Shown: positions 16,040 to 24,168 of the stretch, one piece after another
How positions within the stretch are numbered: position 1 is the first letter of the stretch
How the letters are laid out: each line of letters opens with the position of its first letter
From: Lyngbya sp. HA4199-MV5
GTDB lineage: Bacteria; Cyanobacteriota; Cyanobacteriia; Leptolyngbyales; Leptolyngbyaceae
Direction of reading: 5' to 3'
Length of the DNA: 64,000 nucleotides
NCBI GenBank assembly: GCA_019359375.1
Contig: JAHHHL010000012.1
Coordinates: 94,509-158,508, forward strand
Made by a program: the position numbers and the translations under genes
Notes under the pieces: model-generated
Databases searched by the model: none
Seen by the model: the letters and a program-made list of their open reading frames with translations, nothing else
Told to the model about the DNA's origin: nothing

Positions 16040-16073
16040 TCAAATCCGTCATAGGTTGTTGTGACGGATTTGA
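16040..16073. terminator. 12-bp perfect hairpin
   Basis: TCAAATCCGTCA / TGACGGATTTGA with a 10-base loop, between the Rha gene start and cassette B. It could be a terminator or an operator; its left part resembles 12287-12298 upstream of cassette A. Confidence 0.55.
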
Positions 16074-16111
16074 GGTTATCTTTAGAAGAAGGACATACAG
16101 GGCGATCGTTG

Positions 16112-16333
16112 ATGCTCCAAAATCCTGAAAGCTATGAGGAATGGGAAGAAACCGTTTGGGCAAAACATAAGGATGCAGCTTGTGTGTTGTGTCAGGCGAT
16201 TGCGGCTGAGGCAACGCTAACAGCGGTCATTAACGTGACTCAGGAAACGAAGAAACTTAGCAAGAACGGTACTTATAGATTTGTTTGTCGGTTTAGAAGC
16301 GAGGTAAGCCCCAATGACAGTAGCAACACTTGA
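16112..16333 (+). CDS. Duplicated cassette B, first protein (73 aa)
   Basis: The start at 16112 is set by alignment with the paralog at 12375; both begin ML..PE.YEEW. The C-terminal pattern NGTYRFVCRFRSE is conserved. The stop overlaps the second gene by 20 bases. Function unknown. Confidence 0.65.
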   Translation: MLQNPESYEEWEETVWAKHKDAACVLCQAIAAEATLTAVINVTQETKKLSKNGTYRFVCRFRSEVSPNDSSNT

Positions 16334-16619
16334 GAGCGTCAAAACCTTTGCTTACATCCCAGCCAGAGGGCAACGCTTTCTCTCGGTCAATCTGGCGCTG
16401 GTTGATTTAAGTCAACTGAGTGACATCGCTAAAGCGCTTGGGTTTAAGCCAGAACTGGTACAAATGCAAGGCAAGTCTGGGACTCAAGTACACGCGCTTT
16501 TGTGGCAAGGGTCGATCGAGGATACGCCTGCTGATCTGGATGCACGAGTGGAGGTGCTGGCGGATCAGGTGAATACGGAAGCGATCCGCTATGCCACTGG
16601 CGCTTGGACTAATCGCTGA
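16314..16619 (+). CDS. Duplicated cassette B, second protein (101 aa)
   Basis: Paralog of the protein at 12574 along its full length, with the shared blocks LSVNLALVD, LGFKPEL and LADQVN.EAIR. Keeping the same gene order and overlap in two copies about 3.7 kb apart suggests one cassette duplication followed by divergence. Family unknown. Confidence 0.65.
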   Translation: MTVATLESVKTFAYIPARGQRFLSVNLALVDLSQLSDIAKALGFKPELVQMQGKSGTQVHALLWQGSIEDTPADLDARVEVLADQVNTEAIRYATGAWTNR

Positions 16620-16690
16620 GCTTCAAACTTTCATTACTTACACATCACCTCCTTACCAGAGCTTTATCAAAAGCTCGCGGATTTCCTCTG

Positions 16691-16728
16691 TTGACCGGGA
16701 ACTCTTTAAACGAACTTATCCCGGTCAA
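16691..16728 (+). promoter_or_regulatory. Inverted repeat just upstream of the lipoprotein start
   Basis: TTGACCGGGA at 16691 pairs perfectly with TCCCGGTCAA at 16719-16728; the ATG follows 3 bases later. As RNA it would occupy the ribosome binding region; as DNA it could be an operator. It may control expression of the lipoprotein. Confidence 0.5.
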
Positions 16729-16731
16729 CCT

Positions 16732-17451
16732 ATGAAACCTTCCTTTTACTGGCTGCTGCTACCAGCCGCACTTGTCTCGCTAACCTTAAGTAGTTGCTCT
16801 GGGCAGACGACAAAAGCACCCGTTACCTCTCCTTCGCCAGTAGCCGTCGAATCACCATCACCTCAAACCGATACGTTTGACGCTGGTTTAGCCAAAGCTT
16901 CGGATGCCTCATATACCGCCAAAACGGCTGAAACTTCGGAGGATTGGGATCTGGCAGTGTCTCGCTGGCATCAAGCGATCGAGTTGATGCAAGGAGTACC
17001 AACAGGAACTGCAAACTTTGCCCAAGCGCAAGAGAAACTGGCGGAGTACAAACGCGGTTTGCTTGCTGCCCAGAAGCGGATCACACCGAAAGAAGTTGCT
17101 TCAGCGCCTGTAGTATCTGAGCCTGAGAGCACGCCCATTGCATCAAAAGTTGATACAAGCAGTTGGTCAGAAGATCAGAAAGAGCAAGTGTTTTTAGCAG
17201 CGGTTGATGGCACCGCGTCACCAGCAGAAAAGGCTTGGGGTGCAACGGTTTCCAACGCGAAAAAAGTTGAGATTGCCAAAGGCGCTTGCAAAGAATTTGA
17301 TCGAGGCGCAACCTTCAACGACATAGGACTCGAAATCATTAAGGCTTTCGGCTCCAAGTCTGCCGCTGGTAGGTACACCGCTGCAATGGTGGGTGGTGGC
17401 GTATCAGTTTATTGTCCCGAACACCGCTCCAAAATACCTTCTAGCCACTAA
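16732..17451 (+). CDS. Lipoprotein with DUF732-like C-terminal domain (239 aa)
   Basis: The start at 16732 gives a proper lipoprotein signal: MKPSFYWLLLPAALVSLTLSSC, with LSSC as lipobox. A Ser/Pro/Thr linker follows, then a helical middle and, after residue 150, a domain with the DUF732 pattern: a short helix repeat, KGACKEFDRG and a final VYCPEH, where two Cys could form a disulfide. It is expected at the outer face of a membrane. The terminator at 17480 ends the unit. A surface or superinfection-exclusion role is conceivable but unproven. Confidence 0.75.
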   Translation: MKPSFYWLLLPAALVSLTLSSCSGQTTKAPVTSPSPVAVESPSPQTDTFDAGLAKASDASYTAKTAETSEDWDLAVSRWHQAIELMQGVPTGTANFAQAQEKLAEYKRGLLAAQKRITPKEVASAPVVSEPESTPIASKVDTSSWSEDQKEQVFLAAVDGTASPAEKAWGATVSNAKKVEIAKGACKEFDRGATFNDIGLEIIKAFGSKSAAGRYTAAMVGGGVSVYCPEHRSKIPSSH

Positions 17452-17479
17452 CAACTCCTGACAATTCAACCTTTCACTT

Positions 17480-17508
17480 AACCCTCTATCGCACGATCGA
17501 GGGTTTCT
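17480..17508 (+). terminator. Repeated terminator stem, copy 3
   Basis: AACCCTC..ATCG CAC GAT CGAGGGTT followed by TCTTTAT, between the convergent lipoprotein and XRE genes. Confidence 0.65.
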
Positions 17509-17781
17509 TTATGACTCTCCATCATGCTCTGTATTCAAAACCTGTCTAGGGAAATTAATGCCAAAATCAATCCCTAGAACGCTTTCTATCAGTCTTAGCG
17601 TCTCTTCTGGTAAAGATTGCTTCTCATCCTCAATGCGATACCAGTTTTGAACGGACATCCCTGCGGCAGCAGCAATCTGAGTAACGCTTCTAGCGTCTCC
17701 CTTCCGCGCCTCCCTGATGCGTTTTCCGAGCTCAGGTGCTTCTACTTCTACAGTCCGTACAACTCTCACATTTTGAACCAT
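17509..17781 (-). CDS. Cro/CI-type (XRE) repressor (90 aa)
   Basis: Residues 18-70 form an XRE helix-turn-helix (LGKRIREARKGD, VTQIAAAAGMSVQNWYRIED, LPEETLRLIESVLGI). The gene is divergent from the rightward small-gene block, with an operator-like 11-bp inverted repeat over the opposing promoter. By layout it is a candidate repressor of the element's rightward genes. Confidence 0.8.
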   Translation of the reverse strand: MVQNVRVVRTVEVEAPELGKRIREARKGDARSVTQIAAAAGMSVQNWYRIEDEKQSLPEETLRLIESVLGIDFGINFPRQVLNTEHDGES

Positions 17782-17846
17782 TAAATCACCACCTTAAAGT
17801 GTGTCACGTCTTGAGTAATGTGTACATAGTAATGTATCACTCAACT

Positions 17847-17899
17847 CACGTCAAGTTTAAGTTTTAACTTGACGTGTTTAACGTAATGAGTTAATCTTA
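17847..17899 (+). promoter_or_regulatory. Rightward promoter overlapped by repressor-type operator
   Basis: CACGTCAAGTT at 17847 and AACTTGACGTG at 17866-17876 form a perfect inverted repeat. Its right arm contains TTGACG (17870), which with TAATCT (17893-17898) at 17-bp spacing makes a good -35/-10 pair. A repressor bound there would block the promoter. Related half-sites (GAGTAATGTG, AGTAATGTAT) lie toward the XRE gene. Confidence 0.65.
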
Positions 17900-17903
17900 A
17901 TTC

Positions 17904-18068
17904 ATGGGTGAGGGACGGGGAACAGAGAACGCCAGACACTACGCCCCCGCCACGCCGCTGAGACTCTCGCTAACCAGGCACTCAACCGGAACCTCACCCA
18001 CACTCAAGACAACGCCATCACACGGTCACGCCAAGCGCCCGCCGTCACCAAAGGGCACCACGACGTAG
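17904..18068 (+). CDS. Possible short ORF after the switch promoter (54 aa)
   Basis: The ATG lies 5 bases past the -10, so the message would be almost leaderless. The product is rich in Thr, Pro, Arg and His with no recognisable fold. The rest of the gap to 18218 has nothing I can assign. It may be a leader RNA rather than a gene. Confidence 0.25.
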   Translation: MGEGRGTENARHYAPATPLRLSLTRHSTGTSPTLKTTPSHGHAKRPPSPKGTTT

Positions 18069-18218
18069 GGTTCGTCACAGGGTCGCTGAGCAGCCAAATG
18101 GAGATTGGCTAGTGGAACGGCTTTACCGCCTCAGTCCTGAAATTACGTTAATGCCAGCGAGGACGGTCTCAACTCCGTGTAAAGGCAGAGAGGCGTACTT
18201 TTCAACTGGAGAAACAAA

Positions 18219-18434
18219 ATGAAAACCACCGTAACGTTTGAAGAACTCAGAAAACTGCACATTGGCGACCAACTTGAAAATCCTTCCCGTTGCGGAGTGG
18301 CTGAAGTCATCCATAACGAGGAGCATTGCGTTGCGATCAGGGTCATCGACGGAGACGAAAGTCTCCGTATTGGAGCGACCATCAGCTATAGAGAGTCTGA
18401 GAGTTTGCACGGAGGATGGGAAATTCCTCAATAA
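18219..18434 (+). CDS. Small hypothetical protein (71 aa)
   Basis: The ATG is preceded by CTGGAGAAAC. The product is a compact beta-rich domain with alternating strands (VAIRVIDGDESLRIGATISY). Overlapping frames on the other strand lack starts with binding sites. It opens the rightward block of short genes. No family recognised. Confidence 0.5.
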   Translation: MKTTVTFEELRKLHIGDQLENPSRCGVAEVIHNEEHCVAIRVIDGDESLRIGATISYRESESLHGGWEIPQ

Positions 18435-18583
18435 CTTTTAGAGCCGATCGCAGTTTTGGAGGCAAGCTTTAACGCCTCCCGCTAACGTGCCAACGCCCGA
18501 TTCCAAGTTCGGGGGGAAGAAGACGGAGGAGCGTACACCAACAGTTAACGGAGTAAAACAATAACCACTTACAAAGACACACC

Positions 18584-18733
18584 ATGAGTAAAAACCAAAA
18601 GCCCAATGTCTATACGCCCACAGGAGCGGGCACCGTCGCCTCCAAAGATGTCAAAAACAACGAGGTAACGGTAACGGTCGTCTATCCCAATGGCGATCGA
18701 ACAACCTGGTCTGACGACGAGGTTGTTTATTGA
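18584..18733 (+). CDS. Very small protein (49 aa)
   Basis: Starts MSKNQKPNVYTPTGAGTVAS and ends in a two-strand pattern (VTVTVVYPNGDRTTWSDDEV). GGAG occurs upstream at 18550. Its codon pattern and HIP1 content match the neighbours. A short beta-hairpin protein; function unknown. Confidence 0.5.
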   Translation: MSKNQKPNVYTPTGAGTVASKDVKNNEVTVTVVYPNGDRTTWSDDEVVY

Positions 18734-18745
18734 TCGCCGCGCAGC

Positions 18746-18949
18746 TTAGAGTAAGCCATCTTCCCGCAACTTTGCTTCCACCGCCGATCGCACGTAATCA
18801 GCTTTTGCTGTGCCCATCGCACGCAAGAGCGCGTCGATCGTGGGCGGAAATTTAAAAGATAACGGACGTTGATCGCTGGTTGTCCCTAGACCTTTGCTCC
18901 ATTGTTTTTTTGCTGCTGCCGCTTCTGGATTATGTTTACGTTTTGCCAT
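18746..18949 (-). CDS. Small RHH-like protein (67 aa)
   Basis: A basic N-terminus (MAKRKHNPEAAAAKKQW) is followed by LSFKFPPTIDALLRAMG and ADYVRSAVEAKLRE, a strand-helix-helix plan like CopG/Arc repressors. It is the only minus-strand gene in this block, convergent with the 49-aa gene. Likely DNA-binding. Confidence 0.6.
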   Translation of the reverse strand: MAKRKHNPEAAAAKKQWSKGLGTTSDQRPLSFKFPPTIDALLRAMGTAKADYVRSAVEAKLREDGLL

Positions 18950-19069
18950 ATCGATCCTTTATCTTTTTACTACTATAGCGCGTAAACTCCCAGCAAAATC
19001 AGTAAAACTACTGAGGACTGCGAGTAGACGCGCTGCTAAGATGGACGCATCACTTCAAGAGGTTTTTCA

Positions 19070-19285
19070 ATGCACGCACCCACCCCTGCCGAACGCGCCG
19101 CTCTGATCGCCCCCCACTTGGGCGTTTCGCGCCCCTTCAGCGCTGCTGGCTCGTCCCTGATCGACCAGATCCGAGAGCCGCTGTTTGAGGCGCAGTCGCT
19201 CGATCCAGCCGAAGAAGCGCGGCTACTGGCTGCTCTGTCCGTCCAGATCGCCGGACGGCTGGCAGCGCTCCACGGTTGCCGCTAG
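19070..19285 (+). CDS. Small hypothetical protein (71 aa)
   Basis: Helical, Ala/Leu/Glu-rich (LDPAEEARLLAALSVQIAGRL). AAGAGG lies upstream. A GC-rich hairpin (GGGGCGG/CCGCCCC, about 19292-19312) follows its stop and may be a terminator; after it come three CACCCCACA-type microrepeats. Confidence 0.5.
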   Translation: MHAPTPAERAALIAPHLGVSRPFSAAGSSLIDQIREPLFEAQSLDPAEEARLLAALSVQIAGRLAALHGCR

Positions 19286-19342
19286 ACCGCGAGGGGCGGG
19301 TTGCGCCGCCCCCTTTGCACCCCACACCCCACACCCCACACC

Positions 19343-19816
19343 ATGCAATCCTTAATCGCCCACTACAACACCGCCGCTTTTCTCCGCACCTTCGCTGCCT
19401 CCTGCTACGTCGCTGGCAAATTGGTTTACGGCGAGATCAAGTCGATCGCGCTTGAACTCTGGACCATCTACACCAGCGAACGAGCGAAGCGGCTCTACAC
19501 CTTCCTGATCCTCTCGGTCATTGCCCTTGCTTGGATGGGTGCCTTCGCTGCCGTCTGGTTGGGCAATCGCAGCCGCGAACAATTTGACCGCTTCGTTGCT
19601 TGGCGCGATCGGTTCATCGCTTCCCATCTAGAGCAGCCTTCCGAGTGCCTGGTCGGTGACGAAATTGCTAAAGCGGGTTGCGCTGTGATTGCTGAACTCT
19701 TTGCTCAAGCCGATGCCATCATGGCTCACCCGGTTTACGCTGATGCACCCGCCACACCCATCAAGCGCCGTCGCAAGGTCAAAGGTTTTCAATCCGCACA
19801 GGAGGTGATCGCCTAA
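19343..19816 (+). CDS. Membrane protein with one span (157 aa)
   Basis: The ATG at 19343 comes after the CACCCCACA microrepeats. One hydrophobic span lies at residues about 51-72 (FLILSVIALAWMGAFAAVWLG). The C-terminal part is soluble, with a basic RRRKVKG stretch. No family recognised; possibly a small inner-membrane anchor. Confidence 0.6.
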   Translation: MQSLIAHYNTAAFLRTFAASCYVAGKLVYGEIKSIALELWTIYTSERAKRLYTFLILSVIALAWMGAFAAVWLGNRSREQFDRFVAWRDRFIASHLEQPSECLVGDEIAKAGCAVIAELFAQADAIMAHPVYADAPATPIKRRRKVKGFQSAQEVIA

Positions 19817-19898
19817 CAGACCGCTGCTGCCTGCGAACAGCGTGAGCGATCGCGCAAACACCTATTTCATTCATTTCATTACTAAGGAGAAAGTAAAA

Positions 19899-20057
19899 AT
19901 GGATCGCTACTTTTACAAAGAGATGGATGGCTGGTACGACACGCTGAGATCCAGCCTCAGCCCAGCCATACTGTCGAACAAAGGTTGGACTGAATGCAGC
20001 GAAAGCGCATTCCATGCCTACCGTGAGAAGAATGCAATGCGGAATGCTGGCTGGTAA
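19899..20057 (+). CDS. Very small protein (52 aa)
   Basis: The ATG at 19899 has AAGGAG 8 bases upstream. The product is rich in Tyr, Trp and Asp near the N-terminus (MDRYFYKEMDGWYDTL). Short but with a strong translation signal. Unknown role. Confidence 0.55.
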   Translation: MDRYFYKEMDGWYDTLRSSLSPAILSNKGWTECSESAFHAYREKNAMRNAGW

Positions 20058-20179
20058 ACCGTCAAAACGAAGATTACAGAGACTAGAGATTAACGCGCAA
20101 CGCAAAAGAGCGCCCCGACTGCAATCGGAAGCGCTCTCAACAAAGTCCATCCAACTAGCACAGAAGGTAGACAAGCACC

Positions 20180-20440
20180 ATGTTAACAGCACGGATCAAT
20201 TTTCCTGCGACTGCTCCAGTTAGCGACCTTGACGCACCCGCCCTGAAAACGTTTAAGCATCGGGTCACCCTGGTCAACCATCAGACCGATCGCAGCCATC
20301 AGATCGAAGTGACGACTTTCAGCGACAGCTTTAACGCGATTCAGCGCGAAGTGGCTTACGTGCGATCGACCTGTCCCGCTTTGCAAGGCTACGCGATGGC
20401 TGATGCTCCGGTTGAATTGTTGAGCGGCAAACCGTTCTAG
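20180..20440 (+). CDS. Small hypothetical protein (86 aa)
   Basis: A beta-rich start (HRVTLVNHQTDRSHQIEVTTF) is followed by a helix (FNAIQREVAYV), a small alpha/beta domain. It stands in the rightward run of short genes. Not recognised. Confidence 0.5.
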   Translation: MLTARINFPATAPVSDLDAPALKTFKHRVTLVNHQTDRSHQIEVTTFSDSFNAIQREVAYVRSTCPALQGYAMADAPVELLSGKPF

Positions 20441-20481
20441 CTTTTTGGCTTAGAGGTGCATCTACTCCCATTCCTTCACCC

Positions 20482-20694
20482 ATGAGTAGCACCATGCCTC
20501 AAATTCATATCGTTTGTCGTGGCAATTTGCGGCACCGCGTCGTTGCTTACGATGCCACTTTCTTGTTGTTTCTGCCCCATCTCCGATCGTTCCCTCGGTT
20601 TCTTGATGCAGCCGAAGCCCATGACTACTGCACCAAACTCAACGCAAGAGCGATCGCCGCCGACCAAAGCAAAGCGATCGCCTTGAGCCAGTAA
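20482..20694 (+). CDS. Small hypothetical protein (70 aa)
   Basis: It begins with a strand (IHIVCRGNLRHRVVAY) and ends in a helix (AEAHDYCTKLNARAIAADQ). An internal ATG at 20494 is an alternative start. Not recognised. Confidence 0.45.
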   Translation: MSSTMPQIHIVCRGNLRHRVVAYDATFLLFLPHLRSFPRFLDAAEAHDYCTKLNARAIAADQSKAIALSQ

Positions 20695-20715
20695 ACCACT
20701 AACTCTGCATCAATT

Positions 20716-20943
20716 ATGCACTTCTATACTCTTTGTCCCAAGCATCCTGAATGTGGATGCTCCGACTTCTGCAAGGATGGCGATTGCTTCGGTCCCAAAC
20801 CTCAACAGCGAGGCATCATGGCTCTAGTACTTCTGTTTTTTATGGCATTGTTTCTGATGCCGCTGGCAGCACTGGCATCGCCTTACAATCCACCGCCCAC
20901 GATCGGCAGTCCTTCTAGAACGGGTGGCTCTGGTACACGTTAG
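20716..20943 (+). CDS. Small Cys-rich membrane protein (75 aa)
   Basis: The N-terminus has five Cys (CPKHPECGCSDFCKDGDC), enough for a small metal site, followed by one hydrophobic span (ALVLLFFMALFLMPLAALA) and a Pro/Gly/Ser tail. A zinc-binding head on a membrane helix is the simplest reading. Unknown function. Confidence 0.5.
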   Translation: MHFYTLCPKHPECGCSDFCKDGDCFGPKPQQRGIMALVLLFFMALFLMPLAALASPYNPPPTIGSPSRTGGSGTR

Positions 20944-20995
20944 CTGAAGCTCGGTCCGTCGTGTGTTCCCCTTCCTTCCTTCATCCTTTCAAACC

Positions 20996-21217
20996 ATGTC
21001 AATAAACGAACGCCTCCCCATCCCTAGCGCTGAACGAATCTGCCAAGCCACGCTCGCACCAGAACGGGTCGCTACATTGGTAAGTTGTGCCGTGAAACTA
21101 ATTGATGTGCTTGATCTGTACATCGAAGATCCAAACCCGATCGGGTTACAACTGCTGCGAGAACTGGCTGATGATTTGGAGACAGCGATCGCGCAAGCCG
21201 TCTTAACAGCACAATAA
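20996..21217 (+). CDS. Small helical protein (73 aa)
   Basis: Mostly helical with acidic residues (LIDVLDLYIEDPNPIGLQLLRELADDLETAI). The start at 20996 replaces a longer frame that lacks a binding site. Not recognised. Confidence 0.5.
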   Translation: MSINERLPIPSAERICQATLAPERVATLVSCAVKLIDVLDLYIEDPNPIGLQLLRELADDLETAIAQAVLTAQ

Positions 21218-21248
21218 CCCTGCCCGTGTGTTCCCTCGCCATTCACAT

Positions 21249-21539
21249 ATGCACTACCCAGAACCAGATGCTCTGACCCAGTTGGAGCAAAAATTAGACA
21301 ATTTTCACCGCACCAGCCGATCGCAGTACGCCAATTATCTGGCACTGCTCAACTCAGCAGAGAACTACACCCGCAAGGGGCAGGCTGTACCCGATCGCAT
21401 TCGGGTGGCGATCGCCGCTCGGTTAGCGTACCTGAAACGGTTGCAAGATGTGAGCGATCGGCTGCTGGCTCAGAGCCTGATTTTGGCAGAAGCACTAACT
21501 ACAACGGCGAGCCATGAACCAACCACAAGCAACTTTTGA
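21249..21539 (+). CDS. Small helical protein (96 aa)
   Basis: Starts MHYPEPDALTQLEQKLDNF; helical throughout, with a region (GQAVPDRIRVAIAARLAYL) like short phage regulators. The 3' end overlaps the next gene by 26 bases. Unknown. Confidence 0.55.
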   Translation: MHYPEPDALTQLEQKLDNFHRTSRSQYANYLALLNSAENYTRKGQAVPDRIRVAIAARLAYLKRLQDVSDRLLAQSLILAEALTTTASHEPTTSNF

Positions 21540-21747
21540 CGGCGAACCCGTCACCGTCGCGCAGAGCACCACACCTGGCAAACTTATGCGCGACGGCGAA
21601 GCCCTCTATCACGTCAAATTGGAGCCATTGCCCAGTGGCGGCATGGCTCAATACTGGCTGACGCAATCAGAAGTCGAGCAATCTATCAAAGGTGGGTTTG
21701 CAGCCATCCGTCGATTGCAACAAGCTTGGCTGAACCAGGTGGCTTAA
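21514..21747 (+). CDS. Small hypothetical protein (77 aa)
   Basis: A beta-rich middle (LYHVKLEPLPSGGMAQYWLTQSEVEQSI) is followed by a helix. It is translationally coupled to the preceding gene. Not recognised. Confidence 0.5.
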   Translation: MNQPQATFDGEPVTVAQSTTPGKLMRDGEALYHVKLEPLPSGGMAQYWLTQSEVEQSIKGGFAAIRRLQQAWLNQVA

Positions 21748-21905
21748 GTAATTCTACTGAAGGGGTAAATTTAAAAACGGTGATACCGTTGTACTTACCT
21801 CGATTCTCAGCATAATTGCTGAGACGAGTCGGTTTCCAAACCTGTCCAGCACTGTTCCAAAGATTACCAAGTCGAAAGACTTCCGGCGCTCTTGCATTAA
21901 AGTTT

Positions 21906-22637
21906 ATGTCTGACCTTCAAAACCTCAGCCTGTCAGCATTTGAGGCTGAAGTACGGCAAGCCTCTTGCACACTTTCCCTGTCTACAGAGCCAGGGTCAGA
22001 TGTTCTAGAGCAAGGTGTTTGGTTCCTCAATTGCCCAGATGGTCCCACAGCCGATCGCTTCCTGTCGCAACGGCGGCGTTTAGCCCAAATTGCCTTGTTT
22101 AATCAAGTCCCTCAAATTAATGTGAGAGTGAGCGGCGATCGGTACGACACGATCTGCCCTTCGGTGCATTTATTATTGGGTGCCATGCCACAGAACAGGG
22201 TTTTAACGGTCAACGATCTGCCTCGTGATGCCAGTGGGATGCGGCTTATTGGCGATCGTTCGATACTGCGATCGCTTGTGCTAAGCAATCCCAATCTTAA
22301 AGTGATTCAGTTTTCCAATGATGTTGGCTTAGCATCCGGATCTAACTGCCTTTCTGCTTGCGCGCTCAGTGTTGAGCAGTGGGAAGGGCGTAGAATGCAT
22401 GGCGAAACTCAGATTAAGGGTATTCGCACCTGGATACCGGAATACTGGGAGCAATTTCAGACGTTGTTGTTCAGCCATGCTAGCACCGATGTCGAGTTTG
22501 ACTACCCCGCCTTCCGCTACGACGGCTCACCCATCTACCAATTTGTCAGAGCGGGCTTAGCCATTTACCGCGATCCTCAAGGCAAAAGTCAGCTCGTGAG
22601 GATGGTCGATCTTTTGCAGCTCAAGGATGGGCATTAG
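21906..22637 (+). CDS. Possible PAS-like sensor protein (243 aa)
   Basis: The ATG at 21906 gives 243 residues. The C-terminal third (LSVEQWEGRRMHG, WIPEYWEQFQTLLF, VEFDYPAFRYDGSPIYQ, LAIYRDPQGKSQLVRMVDL) follows the order of a PAS domain. The N-terminal part is not recognised. The 3' end overlaps the convergent regulator gene by 17 bases. PAS assignment is tentative. Confidence 0.6.
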   Translation: MSDLQNLSLSAFEAEVRQASCTLSLSTEPGSDVLEQGVWFLNCPDGPTADRFLSQRRRLAQIALFNQVPQINVRVSGDRYDTICPSVHLLLGAMPQNRVLTVNDLPRDASGMRLIGDRSILRSLVLSNPNLKVIQFSNDVGLASGSNCLSACALSVEQWEGRRMHGETQIKGIRTWIPEYWEQFQTLLFSHASTDVEFDYPAFRYDGSPIYQFVRAGLAIYRDPQGKSQLVRMVDLLQLKDGH

Positions 22638-23277
22638 CTTGGTGATCAACTGATGCGTGCCCGTTGCCATGACCTTTCAAAACGCTAACGTAAAACTCGC
22701 TGGCAGCATCCAGCCCAAACAACGCCGCCCAACCATAAACATTAAACGGTTTGCCATCTAGCTCCACAATCGCAGCCAGTTTACCCAAAAAATTGCCATC
22801 TAACCAGTAAGGCTGTCCTTGTAGTAATGTCGCCAGAAACGCTCTTTGGTCAGCTTTCTGCTGCGGGAAAATTTTAGCGGCTAATTGCTCAAGTGTCAGC
22901 CCGTCGCGCTCAGCCTGAGCCACGATCGCAGACCGTGCTTGCTGCAAATGCTCAGGTAAGAGCTGTATTTTTGGGGATGGCTCTGGTTGGGTATCCCCTC
23001 CTTCGGTCGCTACCAGGAGATAGTCTTCCAACGTGTAAGCTTGGCCATCCGCGCGACAGAAACGTTTTAGTCGTGCTAACGCCCAAACCAATCCGATCGG
23101 TGGTTCGAGTCCAACGCCCTTACGAAACCGTTGCAGCTTGGGCATGTTGGTGTCATAACCAACTGTTGCTAATTCTTCGACTAATTGCTCCATTGTGACC
23201 GGGGCGGCTTCCATCAAATCACGGATCAGCCTGCCTAACCGCTGCATTCCGGCTTCAGAAAAGTTGTAAGCGCCCAT
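22621..23277 (-). CDS. Regulator-like helical protein (218 aa)
   Basis: The ATG at 23277 with AGAGG upstream is preferred over a longer frame. The N-terminal half (GRLIRDLMEAAPVTMEQLVEEL, then MPKLQRFRKGVGLEPPIG) resembles an XRE-like fold, and a second such unit may lie at residues 110-160 (ERDGLTLEQLAAKIF). Upstream DNA holds an inverted repeat CAAATTG...CAATTTG and several TTGAT boxes, so autoregulation is likely. It is divergent from the 80-aa gene at 23417. Confidence 0.6.
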   Translation of the reverse strand: MGAYNFSEAGMQRLGRLIRDLMEAAPVTMEQLVEELATVGYDTNMPKLQRFRKGVGLEPPIGLVWALARLKRFCRADGQAYTLEDYLLVATEGGDTQPEPSPKIQLLPEHLQQARSAIVAQAERDGLTLEQLAAKIFPQQKADQRAFLATLLQGQPYWLDGNFLGKLAAIVELDGKPFNVYGWAALFGLDAASEFYVSVLKGHGNGHASVDHQANAHP

Positions 23278-23416
23278 AAGACCTCTGCCATTGCGTTGCT
23301 CAAATTGTACCAATTTGATTATCAAGTTTCGATAAATCAAGCTTGACAGATCAACATTGATCATTGATTATTGAAAAACCAGCAGATGGATGGGGCTGGT
23401 CACGAATGATTCCTCA

Positions 23417-23659
23417 ATGCACCCAACCCGCTATCTGAGCGGGTTCTTTCAGACCTTATTGGAGCGCCACAGGTATTCCCAAGCCATGCATAGACTTCTA
23501 GAACTACCGCACGCAGAACGCAAAACACTCTTTGTCCATGAAAGCTTGGTTACTCGGATCAAAGCCGCTGCCCTTCCCGGTGAGCATCAATGGCAGACAG
23601 TGCAACGACTTCTTGAAGCTGGCTTGCGTCAGCACTCAGCCAACGATCGGGTTGCCTAA
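23417..23659 (+). CDS. Small hypothetical protein (80 aa)
   Basis: The part from MHRLLELPHAERKTLF to QTVQRLLEAGLRQHS resembles a short RHH/HTH-like domain. The start is uncertain (23417 or 23486). A hairpin terminator (GCCGGA/TCCGGC, about 23669-23687) follows. Confidence 0.45.
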   Translation: MHPTRYLSGFFQTLLERHRYSQAMHRLLELPHAERKTLFVHESLVTRIKAAALPGEHQWQTVQRLLEAGLRQHSANDRVA

Positions 23660-23724
23660 AAATTAAACGCCGGAACACAACTCCGGCTTGTAGCCATTCG
23701 CCCGTGTCTTGGCACGGACAGACT

Positions 23725-24168
23725 ATGACCACTGTAACGCAAGACTCCAGTCAACCCGCGCTCACTACCGAAGCCGATCGCCTCCTCGAACAACTCCGCA
23801 CCTGGAGCCAGCACGACCCCGACTTTTGCCGCATCGAGCGCACCAATTTCAGTGGCGGGCATGACATCGATGTACGGGTGGGGGATACCTGGTTCACCAT
23901 TTGGGCTACAACTTTTGGTGCCATTTCCAGCAGTGGGTTAGCGATGCTGCTGTCGGCATTGATGAGTGCGATCGCCATCAAAGAATGGTTGTTAGACCTT
24001 GAATTTTACAAGCACTCCGAAACAAGTGAATTGCGCTGGGATGTAATGGTTTACTCTGCTGGGCGTTTAGCAGTAGACGAGCCATACAGAGGTGATCATA
24101 CGCAAGCCGCGATCGCACTCCTCACCGCTTTCCTTGCAGCATTGGAGGGTAAGCATGGGCATTCATAA
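23725..24168 (+). CDS. Hypothetical protein (147 aa)
   Basis: Starts MTTVTQDSSQPAL; an alpha/beta protein with a hydrophobic middle (AISSSGLAMLLSALMSAIAIKEWLL) that may be buried or membrane-associated. It overlaps the next gene by 14 bases. It heads a run of overlapping genes to 28.4 kb. Confidence 0.55.
   Translation: MTTVTQDSSQPALTTEADRLLEQLRTWSQHDPDFCRIERTNFSGGHDIDVRVGDTWFTIWATTFGAISSSGLAMLLSALMSAIAIKEWLLDLEFYKHSETSELRWDVMVYSAGRLAVDEPYRGDHTQAAIALLTAFLAALEGKHGHS

Noticed and set aside
19313..19342. CACCCCACA microrepeats as an iteron origin
   Set aside because: Only three short C-rich copies; similar strings occur at 42,850, in host DNA, so they look like generic cyanobacterial microrepeats.
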